DNA from: Cloacibacterium caeni
GTDB lineage: Bacteria > Bacteroidota > Bacteroidia > Flavobacteriales > Weeksellaceae
Direction of reading: 5' to 3'
Assembly: GCF_907163105.1 (NCBI RefSeq)
Contig: NZ_OU015321.1
Span: 310,001 to 374,000, forward strand
DNA: 64,000 nt
Shown here: piece by piece, positions 26,853 to 35,682 of the stretch
Position numbering within the stretch: the stretch's first letter is position 1
How the letters are laid out: every line of letters starts with the position of its first letter
The notes under the pieces: model-generated
Told to the model about the DNA's origin: nothing
The model's input: only the letters and a program-made list of their open reading frames with translations
The model's database searches: none
Translations under genes and position numbers: made by a program

Positions 26853-28685
26853 TTAATTAGAAAAGTTAACCAAAAAGCGTGACTTCTTCCTTGACTTTCT
26901 ATCTCCCCAAGGCATCATTCTACTCATAGGATAAGTGACATAAAGGAATCTTTTAGCCCTTGTAAACGCTACGTATAAATTATTCTTTTCTTGATGTAAT
27001 TCTTCACCTCCCTTTTCAATTGCAAGGTAATAAGGAAAAGTTCCGTCATCTAATCCTATTAGAAATACAATATCGCTTTCTTGCCCCTTCATTGTGTGGA
27101 CTGTACTAATACATACTCCTTCTTCTTTTAGATTTTTTGCAACAATGCCAAGTGAAATTGAATTTTTAAACCCAGTTAAGGTTGGTTTAAGATTACTTTT
27201 GGAATATAACTTCCATAGATTCGAGAAACCTTCAATCTCATTTGAAATTTGAACCTTATCTTCCTCTCCAAATTGCATATCTTCTCTGATAAAATCCTCA
27301 AGTGACTTAATTGATAATCTAAAATTATCTACTGTTAAATCATCAACAACCCTCTTAATGAATGGGAAGTAACTGTACTTTGATAATTGGTTTATGCTAT
27401 ATTCATTAAGGTCCGAAATTTTCAAAATATTATATAATCTTCTGGTGCGAATTTTATCATCAGGATTTATTTTGATTCTAAAATAATTGTCAAGAAGTTT
27501 CATAAAATCTGTCTCAAACTTTACTCCTATATTTCCAGATTTAAAATAATGGGGTATATTATTTTTGACAAATATTTCTTCGATATATTTGAATACAAAC
27601 CGATTCCTACCCAAGATTGATATTTTGTTATAATCAATTTCTCCTTCTATATCAGGATGTGTTTTTTCCTGTATCATTTCATTAATTTTTTTTACAACAA
27701 AATTAGCTTCGTCAACCTCGGAACTTTTTCCATGGATTTCAAACCTTCCTTCAATTACGTAATTAACAGGCTCTACATTTAGATTCATCAGTTTGTTTGA
27801 TGCCTTAATTACTTCTCTGGAACTGCGAAAATTTTCTTCTAAAACTATTTTTTTTGCATCAAAATCATTTGGAAAACATTTCTCCATATATTCAGTAGAG
27901 GATCCATTGAAGCCATATATTGATTGATTTGGGTCGCCAACAATCATTACATTTTTAATCAAAGTTCCACATAGAGATTTAATCAGGAAATATTGCGCTT
28001 TATTTAGGTCTTGTCCTTCATCTATAAAAATATAATTAAAAGACTTTGAATATAAACTTTGTACTGCAGGATTGTTTTCAAATAATTTATAAACCAAGAG
28101 AATCAAGTCATCAAAATCAATAGCATTGTTAGACCTTAAATTATCTTGATATTCATTAAACAAAAGTAAAAATTGCTCCTCTTCCGCGTCTTCAGTTAAT
28201 AATTCCTCTGGATCTACTAGATCTCTCTTTACTTGCGAAATAAATTCTAAAATTTTTGCTTTGTAGGAATTTCTTTGTTTAGCATCCTTTTTTTTATAAA
28301 GTTCTGTAAAATAAGGTATGGATTTTATTACATCTTCCACAATTTCAATCCTGTCACTTTCATCTTCAAAAACGTGAGGCATTTTTTGAAACCCTAATAA
28401 CTTAAATCTTGATTCCAAAATGGATTGACAAAAAGAATGAAAAGTTCCAATAAATACATTCTTATTTTTCAATTTTTCAAATTCCAGACGCTCCTTAAGT
28501 TCTTCACTGGCTTTATTTGTAAAAGTAATTGCAAGAATCTTAGACGAATTGTCTTCCAATAGTTTTTTCACTCTTTCGGTAAGTACTCTTGTTTTTCCAC
28601 TTCCAGCACTTGCTTCAATTAAATAAGAGCCACTTCCTAAATTTACAATTTGGGATTGCTTGGGAGATAGATTAATTTTATGCAT
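26853..28685 (-). CDS. gajB: UvrD/Rep-like helicase, GajB-like
   Basis: Superfamily 1A helicase of 610 residues. Motif I is ASAGSGKT at 25-32, motif II is FIDEGQDL near 222, motif III is GDPNQSIYGF, motif V is STVHTMKGQESD and motif VI is YVAFTRAKR. It overlaps the 3' end of the GajA-like gene by 8 bases, the order and coupling of Gabija gajA-gajB. GajB is thought to sense DNA ends or nucleotide depletion and to activate GajA. This copy is longer than the ~494-residue Bacillus cereus GajB, so a plain UvrD-like helicase of another defence system remains possible. Confidence 0.8.
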   Translation of the reverse strand: MHKINLSPKQSQIVNLGSGSYLIEASAGSGKTRVLTERVKKLLEDNSSKILAITFTNKASEELKERLEFEKLKNKNVFIGTFHSFCQSILESRFKLLGFQKMPHVFEDESDRIEIVEDVIKSIPYFTELYKKKDAKQRNSYKAKILEFISQVKRDLVDPEELLTEDAEEEQFLLLFNEYQDNLRSNNAIDFDDLILLVYKLFENNPAVQSLYSKSFNYIFIDEGQDLNKAQYFLIKSLCGTLIKNVMIVGDPNQSIYGFNGSSTEYMEKCFPNDFDAKKIVLEENFRSSREVIKASNKLMNLNVEPVNYVIEGRFEIHGKSSEVDEANFVVKKINEMIQEKTHPDIEGEIDYNKISILGRNRFVFKYIEEIFVKNNIPHYFKSGNIGVKFETDFMKLLDNYFRIKINPDDKIRTRRLYNILKISDLNEYSINQLSKYSYFPFIKRVVDDLTVDNFRLSIKSLEDFIREDMQFGEEDKVQISNEIEGFSNLWKLYSKSNLKPTLTGFKNSISLGIVAKNLKEEGVCISTVHTMKGQESDIVFLIGLDDGTFPYYLAIEKGGEELHQEKNNLYVAFTRAKRFLYVTYPMSRMMPWGDRKSRKKSRFLVNFSN

Positions 28686-30414
28686 GTGTAGTCGGATTTA
28701 AGATATTTTTGACCTTTTCAAATAATTCAATAATTTTATCAGGCAGCGGTTTTGAGCTTGATAGAATCGCGATAGCAATTTCGGGAGCGCATTCTGTCTT
28801 CATTTTAGTAATTATTTCGTAATAGTCAGTATTTGATATTTTTCCCAATTCTATTTTCTTAGCATCTTTGTGCTGATCGGTATTGCATTTTTCCAATTCT
28901 ATTTTGTGATATGCTAATTTCACTTCATCGAGATATCCTTTTTCACACAATTCTTTTTCAAAATCATTACCAGTTGATACAAAGACTACTTTCGAACTGT
29001 CTTTAGACTTAGATTGTGATATTTGCTTCAAAACTTTAGTATTGATATCTGGTTCATTATCACTAAATATTAAGTATTCTATATTAAATGCTTCGCAAAA
29101 TCTTATAAAAGGTAGATAATTTCCAGCACCGCCAACTCCTATAAAATTGACACCTAGTTCAACATAGTCGTACCCAAAATGTTTTGAAACTAAAAGTGGC
29201 AAAGATTGTTCTTCGGTCTCGCCTTCAAATAAAACAACAACTTTTGAGAAAAATAATTCTCCTCTTGTATTAATAACTTGTCTATTAATTTGCCTAAGTT
29301 CTTCCTTACTAAGTTTTTCAACATGAACTTTTCCAATCTTGATAAGATCATTTATTTTGGACAAAGACCTTATTTGGTTGAGTTTGGCATTGGAAGCTAT
29401 ATAGTTAGAGTGAGTAGAAATAATCTTTTGTCCAACTATATCATTAATTTGCCGATAAAGTTTCTTTTGTGCATTAGGATGCAAATGAGATTCGGGTTCT
29501 TCAATTGCGATTATCGGAAAATAGCATTTTTCATTTTCTACATGAAATTTTTGATTTAGATTTAGAAATGATTTTAGAACAAGCATTGATGACCAACTAC
29601 GAGTCCCCATTCCGTGATAATCCATTGAAAATTCAGAGTAATTAATTCTAATTCCCTTATTTAAATCTCTAATTTTTTTGGTAAAAGGTGTAAGCTGAAC
29701 ATTGTTTCGAGGATTATCCATTGCTGTATCCAATTCCATCAGGGTTTTTTGTAAATCAGTTAATACAGCAGAACTATCAATTGTCGCAGTGTTAAGTTCA
29801 GAAATTAATTTTTCAATTGTTTGCTTTGCCTCAGCTGTAAATTCTAAAGACGATAAAATTCTACCTAAATATGAAGATTTAGACTTGATATCATCCAAGA
29901 TGTCTCTATTTGCTTCGATGTAAACAAATGGAATTTCATCGAAGTAAAAGCTTAATTCACTTTCGTAATGATAGTCATACCAATTTGTCTCTCCGTCAAT
30001 AAATGATTCCCACTGATCTATATAATATTGCTTTTTTCGAAAGGTTTTGTTATTTTCTTTAATAATTGTTCTAAACGCCATTATTTGATTTCCTTCAGAA
30101 TCAATTCCTATGCGTTCAGTTTTGAAAACATCACTCCAATTATCGTCAAATTCGCTTATTGCTTTTTCTTCCGCATCAATGGGTTTAAACAAAACGTCAA
30201 TAATAATTGTGTCATCGATGTAATCATCACAATAAAAAAAATCATCATTAGAAATAAAATGTGTATTTGTCAAAGCTATTTGCAGAGCCTTTAAAATAGT
30301 GGTTTTTCCTGAATTGTTGGCGCCCACAAGAACAGAAGTATTTTCAAAATCCATCTCTATATTTCTAAACCCTCTAAAACCTTTTATTCTTATGGATTCT
30401 AACCTTATTCCCAT
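28678..30414 (-). CDS. gajA: OLD-family ATPase/TOPRIM nuclease, GajA-like
   Basis: ATP-regulated DNA endonuclease of the Gabija anti-phage system. The ABC-type ATPase half has Walker A GANNSGKTT at 31-39 and Walker B IIAIEEPESHLHP near residue 300. The TOPRIM half has LFEGETEEQ near 395 (catalytic Glu) and IEYLIFSDNEPD (Asp motif). Its length, 578 residues, equals that of the Bacillus cereus GajA. It sits 11 bases after the second methylase gene and overlaps gajB. Function in known systems: nicks or cuts phage DNA when nucleotide pools fall. The Gabija call rests on this pair of genes in this order. Confidence 0.83.
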   Translation of the reverse strand: MGIRLESIRIKGFRGFRNIEMDFENTSVLVGANNSGKTTILKALQIALTNTHFISNDDFFYCDDYIDDTIIIDVLFKPIDAEEKAISEFDDNWSDVFKTERIGIDSEGNQIMAFRTIIKENNKTFRKKQYYIDQWESFIDGETNWYDYHYESELSFYFDEIPFVYIEANRDILDDIKSKSSYLGRILSSLEFTAEAKQTIEKLISELNTATIDSSAVLTDLQKTLMELDTAMDNPRNNVQLTPFTKKIRDLNKGIRINYSEFSMDYHGMGTRSWSSMLVLKSFLNLNQKFHVENEKCYFPIIAIEEPESHLHPNAQKKLYRQINDIVGQKIISTHSNYIASNAKLNQIRSLSKINDLIKIGKVHVEKLSKEELRQINRQVINTRGELFFSKVVVLFEGETEEQSLPLLVSKHFGYDYVELGVNFIGVGGAGNYLPFIRFCEAFNIEYLIFSDNEPDINTKVLKQISQSKSKDSSKVVFVSTGNDFEKELCEKGYLDEVKLAYHKIELEKCNTDQHKDAKKIELGKISNTDYYEIITKMKTECAPEIAIAILSSSKPLPDKIIELFEKVKNILNPTTHA

Positions 30415-30425
30415 GATATCTTTTT

Positions 30426-32039
30426 TTAATTCCTATTCAACCTCCTATTCGACAACTTCTTCCAAATTCTATCCGCAATTTGAACCTCCTTTTCAGTAAA
30501 ACCGTAATTTTCAATTAAGATTTTTTTATTTGTGATTTCAAGTATTTTATCAATACTTTCGTTAGCACGAATCATCTTGTCAATAGTTTCTACAAGATTT
30601 TTGTTTGAATCGTGATATGGAAGCATAATGTTTTCAACTTCACTTGGCATTAACTCTAAAACACCTCCGCCATGACTTCTACCTGAAATTTCAGCAAATG
30701 CTAACGACAATGAATTATAATAACTTGCTACAAGTGCATCTAAATTTACATCTTTTTTGATATTCACTCTATGCATTGTATCTGTTGTGTATACATCTGC
30801 TTCGTTGATAATTAACTTGGGATACAAATGATTTCTTCTGATGAATAAAGCATCTGACAATTTTTGTGAAGGTATTATCTGCCACTCATCTCGAATTCCG
30901 CATTTATAGCCTTTGTTAATGCCTTGCTCGACACCAAACTCCAAATAATCTCTAGCACCTACAGAACCATTCAAGTCTTTCATTTTTGGAAAAGAGAGCA
31001 AATGGGTTCTTGCTTGACTATCCCTATTTTTTTCCCAATCTTCCTCAGTAAAAATCAGACTTGGAACCTGAACACTTCGCCCAACCAATGGTTTTGCATA
31101 TTTTTCTAATCCGTAGAATTGTACTGTTGATAACGGAACGGTAAAAAATGGATTTGAGCCAGTAGTAATACCTACTTCCACATCAGCGAACTTTCCAAGT
31201 TTCGGAACTGTTTTGTTTTCCTGCAAACCTTCAAGGAAATCTATTTCATCTTGGTCTAAAAAATAAAAAGTCCATTTGTTTGATTTGAAATCGATTGTCT
31301 TTTGAGGATTTTTCAGTTTTGAAATATCTAAGTCTTTCAAATCATCAGCATTTCTTAACTCTAAATGTTCAATTTTGTGAGAGTTTGTTCCATCTTTCTC
31401 GCAAAGAAGTAAAACTACCTCTTGTTGAATTTCAGGAAAAACAAGTTTTTCAAAAGAAACGATATTAATTTTGTTGTAGAAGTGTGCTAAAAATTCCCTC
31501 AATTGTTGTGCATAAGAAACTTGTAAGACCTCTGCAGGAAGCACAAATGCAATTTTTCCTTTTTCTTTCAATAATTGACTTGAGCCTACTACAAATGAAA
31601 CCCACGCATTGGTTAATTTTGAATATTTTAATTTAGATTTTTTAAAAATCTTTTCAGCAAGTTGTTGCTGTTCCTTGCTAAAATATTGGTATCTTATATA
31701 TGGCGGATTACCAATAACTAAATCAAATCTATCATCTGTATTTAGACAATAATTATGAAAATCATCGTTAATTAGGTTGGAATTTTCTAAACCAATTGAC
31801 TTAGCTTTTTCATACTCATATTCGTCAAACTCAACTGCCTTAAATGAATGATAAGATATTTTCCTTTCTTTAGCAATTTGAAGAAAAATTCCATCACCAC
31901 AACTTGGTTCCAAAATGTCCATTGACTTATTACCATTGATTGCCCATTTCAGCATGAAGTCAGCAATTTCTTTTGGTGTATAAAATCCTCCTCTAAGTTT
32001 ATCTTTACTTGCATCCTTAATCAGTACCATAACTTTCAT
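30426..32039 (-). CDS. N6-adenine DNA methyltransferase (Eco57I/TaqI type)
   Basis: A 537-residue class I SAM-dependent methylase. The SAM site is ILEPSCGDGIF near residue 42 and the catalytic motif IV is IGNPPYIRY near 107-115. The C-terminal part (about 250-530) fits a TaqI-like specificity domain. Its start lies 23 bases inside the type IIG gene, so it is translationally coupled. It has no nuclease. A separate methylase beside a type IIG enzyme would be expected to modify the other strand of an asymmetric site, or to protect the host from the nuclease during establishment; that is inference. Confidence 0.85.
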   Translation of the reverse strand: MKVMVLIKDASKDKLRGGFYTPKEIADFMLKWAINGNKSMDILEPSCGDGIFLQIAKERKISYHSFKAVEFDEYEYEKAKSIGLENSNLINDDFHNYCLNTDDRFDLVIGNPPYIRYQYFSKEQQQLAEKIFKKSKLKYSKLTNAWVSFVVGSSQLLKEKGKIAFVLPAEVLQVSYAQQLREFLAHFYNKINIVSFEKLVFPEIQQEVVLLLCEKDGTNSHKIEHLELRNADDLKDLDISKLKNPQKTIDFKSNKWTFYFLDQDEIDFLEGLQENKTVPKLGKFADVEVGITTGSNPFFTVPLSTVQFYGLEKYAKPLVGRSVQVPSLIFTEEDWEKNRDSQARTHLLSFPKMKDLNGSVGARDYLEFGVEQGINKGYKCGIRDEWQIIPSQKLSDALFIRRNHLYPKLIINEADVYTTDTMHRVNIKKDVNLDALVASYYNSLSLAFAEISGRSHGGGVLELMPSEVENIMLPYHDSNKNLVETIDKMIRANESIDKILEITNKKILIENYGFTEKEVQIADRIWKKLSNRRLNRN

Positions 32040-34986
32040 TAATTTTTGGAATTAGAATGTCATCTTCTCCAAGGTTATAAAGCTCTTTTAATAAATTGTC
32101 TAACTCAGTTTTCTTTTGGGAAAACCGTCTTTGCAAAGGAGTCAACCTACGGTTGTTGTTTTGATTTTCATCAATATTTCCTTGCAATTGTATCAACTCA
32201 CGTTGAGTTCTAGAAATATTATCATGTATTTCTTTTTCTGCTTCATTTTCAAAATCTATTTTCCTAATCGGAAGTTTTTTCAATACTTTAGTTCCTCTTG
32301 CAATAAAACCGCCTCGGAAAACTTCTCCATAAAGTGATGCAAACCATTCACAATATTTAGAATTCAGTAATGCTTGGATATAATAAATTGAATATGGAAA
32401 GTTTTCAGGCAACGTAACCATACAGTATCCCGCAGTTCCACCCGATGAAATAAAAGTATGGCTTGTATCAATAGCATATTTGTCGCCTTGTGAAAGCACA
32501 CCAACAACAATTTTTGCAGGAACATCGCACTTTTCTAAGCTTTGATGCCTTCCGAATCGATACCATTCTTCATTTGTCTCAGGTTCGGGTTTTATATCTC
32601 GCTTTTTTAATTCCTCACTGTAGTTTTCGAAAAACCTAAATGTTTCAGGATATTCACTATGTAAAGTTTCAATATTTACAAAGTTGATACGTCCGTTTTC
32701 ATTTTTATAAGGATAAATCACAAATGAATTAGGGTTCAGGATACGATAAGTATTAAGATTATCAATTCCTCTTGAAGTTTGAAAATAGGGTCTTGTTAAT
32801 TCTTTTTCAACCTTCCATTCTTCATCATCCAAATTGAAATAGAAATAGTTATCATCTTCATTTGTAGCATAATGAACATAAATTCGGTTATCACTTGTTT
32901 GTATTCCGTTGAAAATATTTTCGTTTCCAATCAAATCAGCAAGTTTGATGCTTTGCTCCGAAATAGAATTAAAAATTGGCTTTAAATGATTAGGTGTCAA
33001 TACCCAAGTGTTTTCATCTAGATTTTGATATTCAACATCATCAAATTCAATAGAGTAGTTTTTCACTTTCCAATTGTTCATGTTTTCTACTTCATGATAA
33101 AGCAAAGATTCTTTTCCTTGTTTTTTTAAAAGCAGAATACAGGTATAGGTCGTTTTGTCTTTGAAAACTTGATTTGCTCCAAAAGAAATAATCTTTTCAA
33201 CTGCTTTTTCCTCGGAAAGTAACTTTCGTAGATTTTTTCCCGCTCCTACTTTCGCAAACTTGCTTGGAATAATGTAACCTAAAATTCCACTTTGCTTTAG
33301 CAATTCAAATCCTCTTTGAATAAATAGAAAATATTTATCAAACTGCATAAAAGCAGTTGTATAATCACGTTTATAGATAGGTAACTCTTCGGGGGTGAAT
33401 CGCTTAATATGCTCAGTTGCCATATATGGCGGATTTCCTACAATAACATCAAATTTGATATTACCAAAATCGAACGGATTGATTTCTTCACGATTTTCCG
33501 AATCAGTTTGGTTAGATTCAATTAAACTATTTCCATACTGAATATTGTTATCGAGGTTAGGCAAAGCAGGAATAGAAATACTATTATTATCCTCGTATTC
33601 CAACAGTTTGAGAAGCAAACCAAACTTACATGCTTCAACTGCATTGAAATCTTTGTCAACTCCGAAAATACAACGAAGTAGAATATGCTTTTTAACTTCA
33701 AATTTCAGTTTAAAGTTGTTTATTCCTGTTTGAATTAATTTCGAAGAATCATTTACCATATAATAATCCACCAAAATATCTTGCAATAACTGAAACGCTT
33801 CGAGCAAAAATGCACCGGATCCACAAGCTATATCAGCAAATTTTGAATTAAAAATCTCTTCGTCTGACTTCCCATCGCAAAACTTCTTAATGGTCTCATT
33901 AAGAATGTCTCTTACAATAAATGTTGGTGTCGTAACAACATCTCTATCTTCAATTTCAGGCTTCTTCTTGAGTTGTACACTGCCATTTTCTAGCTTTAAT
34001 TGTTGACCTAGAAAAATCTCATAGATATGTCCTAAAATATCCGATGAGAAAACTGCAAACGAATAAGAACTTTCAGGGAAATAGAGTTGTTTAATAATTT
34101 GCCAAAATGCTTTGCTATCATTGGAAATGATTTCCTCACTTAATGGTTGAGTAAAGAGACCTGCATTATATTTTGAATCTGCAATCCTAAATTTTGCTAT
34201 TAATAACGTGAAGTTTTCATTTTCTGCGAGATTATACAGGGTTTTATAAATTTCCAAATTTCTATCTTCGCAAACTCTCAAAAACACAATGCTGTTGATA
34301 TAACTTTGGACAATATCATTCAGCTGAAATTCATCAATGTTTGGGTTTTTTGCAACAATCTCATTTCCTAGCAATATTCGCCATTCATTGATTTGATTTA
34401 AAAATAAATCGTCAATATTATATTTTTGAATTTGTAATTCAATATTTTCCCAAACTTCATCAAACTGTCCTGTATAAACAGAATCTTTTCCTATTAGAGA
34501 TTTTATTTCCTCTAATTTTTCTTCATATTCAGTAAAATGATACAATCTTAATCTTCGTTTCGAAACAGCATCATTTGGTTGAACAACTTCTGAACAATCG
34601 TAGATTGCTAAATATTCAAAATTTGTGAGAACTGAAATTTTAAGTTTCGCTGTAAAACCATATCTTCTAACCTGTTTAGCAGGTTCGGGATCGGTTTCTA
34701 TTTTAACGAACGGCTTTTTGGCTTCAACAAAAAATTTTCTATCTGCAAATAATCTGAAAGTGTAATCAGGTTTTTTGGTGTTTTCGTTTGCATCTGCACG
34801 TAAAGCTTCCTCAACCAAAACTTCTCTTTCGTTTGTTGGTCTTCCTTGAGCATTTGTAATATCCCAACCTAAAATAGTGAATAGCGGGTCTAGAAAATCA
34901 GTGCGTAGCTGAGTTTCGTTATATGAAGCAGTTGTAAATCTTGACTTTTCGGCTTCAAATCTTTGTATTAAATCTCTTAATTCCAC
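32017..34986 (-). CDS. Type IIG restriction enzyme: nuclease, N6-adenine methylase and specificity domain in one chain
   Basis: A 989-residue single-chain restriction-modification enzyme. The N-terminal HSDR_N-like nuclease has KPDYTF with Asp74 and FFVEAKKP with Glu88-Ala-Lys90, the PD-(D/E)xK active site. The methylase core has FADIACGSGAF and, near residue 518, GNPPYMATEH. The last 300 residues are a TaqI_C-like target recognition domain and a coiled coil (QRELIQLQGNIDENQNN). It begins one base from the end of the XRE controller gene (overlap of one base). BREX PglX, a look-alike, lacks the N-terminal nuclease. Confidence 0.88.
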   Translation of the reverse strand: MELRDLIQRFEAEKSRFTTASYNETQLRTDFLDPLFTILGWDITNAQGRPTNEREVLVEEALRADANENTKKPDYTFRLFADRKFFVEAKKPFVKIETDPEPAKQVRRYGFTAKLKISVLTNFEYLAIYDCSEVVQPNDAVSKRRLRLYHFTEYEEKLEEIKSLIGKDSVYTGQFDEVWENIELQIQKYNIDDLFLNQINEWRILLGNEIVAKNPNIDEFQLNDIVQSYINSIVFLRVCEDRNLEIYKTLYNLAENENFTLLIAKFRIADSKYNAGLFTQPLSEEIISNDSKAFWQIIKQLYFPESSYSFAVFSSDILGHIYEIFLGQQLKLENGSVQLKKKPEIEDRDVVTTPTFIVRDILNETIKKFCDGKSDEEIFNSKFADIACGSGAFLLEAFQLLQDILVDYYMVNDSSKLIQTGINNFKLKFEVKKHILLRCIFGVDKDFNAVEACKFGLLLKLLEYEDNNSISIPALPNLDNNIQYGNSLIESNQTDSENREEINPFDFGNIKFDVIVGNPPYMATEHIKRFTPEELPIYKRDYTTAFMQFDKYFLFIQRGFELLKQSGILGYIIPSKFAKVGAGKNLRKLLSEEKAVEKIISFGANQVFKDKTTYTCILLLKKQGKESLLYHEVENMNNWKVKNYSIEFDDVEYQNLDENTWVLTPNHLKPIFNSISEQSIKLADLIGNENIFNGIQTSDNRIYVHYATNEDDNYFYFNLDDEEWKVEKELTRPYFQTSRGIDNLNTYRILNPNSFVIYPYKNENGRINFVNIETLHSEYPETFRFFENYSEELKKRDIKPEPETNEEWYRFGRHQSLEKCDVPAKIVVGVLSQGDKYAIDTSHTFISSGGTAGYCMVTLPENFPYSIYYIQALLNSKYCEWFASLYGEVFRGGFIARGTKVLKKLPIRKIDFENEAEKEIHDNISRTQRELIQLQGNIDENQNNNRRLTPLQRRFSQKKTELDNLLKELYNLGEDDILIPKINESYGTD

Positions 34987-35315
34987 TATTCAAAACTTAG
35001 TTTTCCTTGTTGATAATTTTTGCTTTTGAAATATTTTATTTTTTCTTCGGCAACCTTCAAAATCTCGGAACAATTATTTTCATAAATAAGTGATTCTGCA
35101 ACACTATCACTTAACAGACTTAAAGTTAGGTCGTGTTCGGATATTTTCAGAATTTCAGCAAGCGCAGGAATCATTTCTTTATTTGCCGAACGTTCTCCGC
35201 GTTCAATTTTACTTAATGTCGATGGGTCAATATCAATAAAAGCGGCAACTTTTCTTAATGGAAGTCCCTCATGTTCACGACCTTCTCTTATTATTTCTCC
35301 AAAAGTTTTTTTCAT
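34986..35315 (-). CDS. XRE-family controller protein of the restriction locus
   Basis: A 109-residue regulator with a Cro/C1-type HTH: FGEIIREGREHEGLPLRKVAAFIDIDPSTLSKIERGERS, about residues 5-45. The start MKKTFGEI at 35315 is chosen because longer readings to 35417 would run through the promoter. Upstream, GGACAA-N3-TTGTCC (35350-35364) overlaps the -7 box, the arrangement of a repressor or controller operator. As in other restriction loci it probably delays or limits nuclease expression. It is the first gene of the seven-gene minus-strand operon. Confidence 0.85.
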   Translation of the reverse strand: MKKTFGEIIREGREHEGLPLRKVAAFIDIDPSTLSKIERGERSANKEMIPALAEILKISEHDLTLSLLSDSVAESLIYENNCSEILKVAEEKIKYFKSKNYQQGKLSFE

Positions 35316-35349
35316 TTTTCTGAAAAATTTATTCTTGAAAATATTATTA

Positions 35350-35371
35350 GGACAATATTTGTCCAAATATA
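35350..35371 (-). promoter_or_regulatory. Operator and -7 box of the defence operon
   Basis: GGACAATATTTGTCC at 35350-35364 is a perfect dyad (GGACAA, 3-bp centre, TTGTCC). On the minus strand it follows directly on TATATTTG (35364-35371), a perfect TAnnTTTG box, and so covers the expected transcription start. The -33 TTG is not evident. Confidence 0.55.
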
Positions 35372-35468
35372 GTAAAAAAATTCTTACTTTAATTTTGAAA
35401 TTCAAAGAGAACAGCAAAGAGAAATATTTAATTTGTAAAAGATAGAAATCCTTAAAAATAGAATGTAA

Positions 35469-35537
35469 TTTATTTTTCGCGGGAGTTACTAATAATGAAA
35501 TCGTAATTTAACACTGAACGATTCATTGATGTAATCT
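35469..35537 (-). pseudogene. 3' remnant of an HNH gene (left copy of a 69-bp direct repeat)
   Basis: On the minus strand this stretch encodes ITSMNRSVLNYDFIISNSREK and a stop, the same C-terminus as the intact HNH gene that ends at 39449. It differs from the right copy (39448-39516) at 5 of 69 bases, all in synonymous positions (CGT/AGA, TCA/TCG, AAC/AAT, CGC/CGT). A TAG lies just upstream of it, where similarity ends. It is therefore the tail of a second, once functional homologue, not a duplicate of the neighbour. Confidence 0.75.
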
Positions 35538-35682
35538 AATAATAATTAAACAACCCTAACTTAGACCCTAGTTTTTACATCGAGGACAATATTATCTTAA
35601 TGATATTAGCATTAAGTTTGTAGCAAAATTGATTCAATAACTTTTTCCAAATAATGACACGAGAATTCTTATATTTGATGCT

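Noticed and set aside
32017-34986. BREX PglX methylase or a type I HsdR subunit
   Set aside because: The chain has an N-terminal PD-(D/E)xK nuclease followed by a methylase and a specificity domain but no SF2 helicase motor, and no brx or hsdS genes are nearby; type IIG fits best.
35316-35417. Longer N-terminus for the XRE controller
   Set aside because: It would run through the TATATTTG -7 box and the GGACAA-N3-TTGTCC operator; the HTH starts with MKKTFGEI at 35315.
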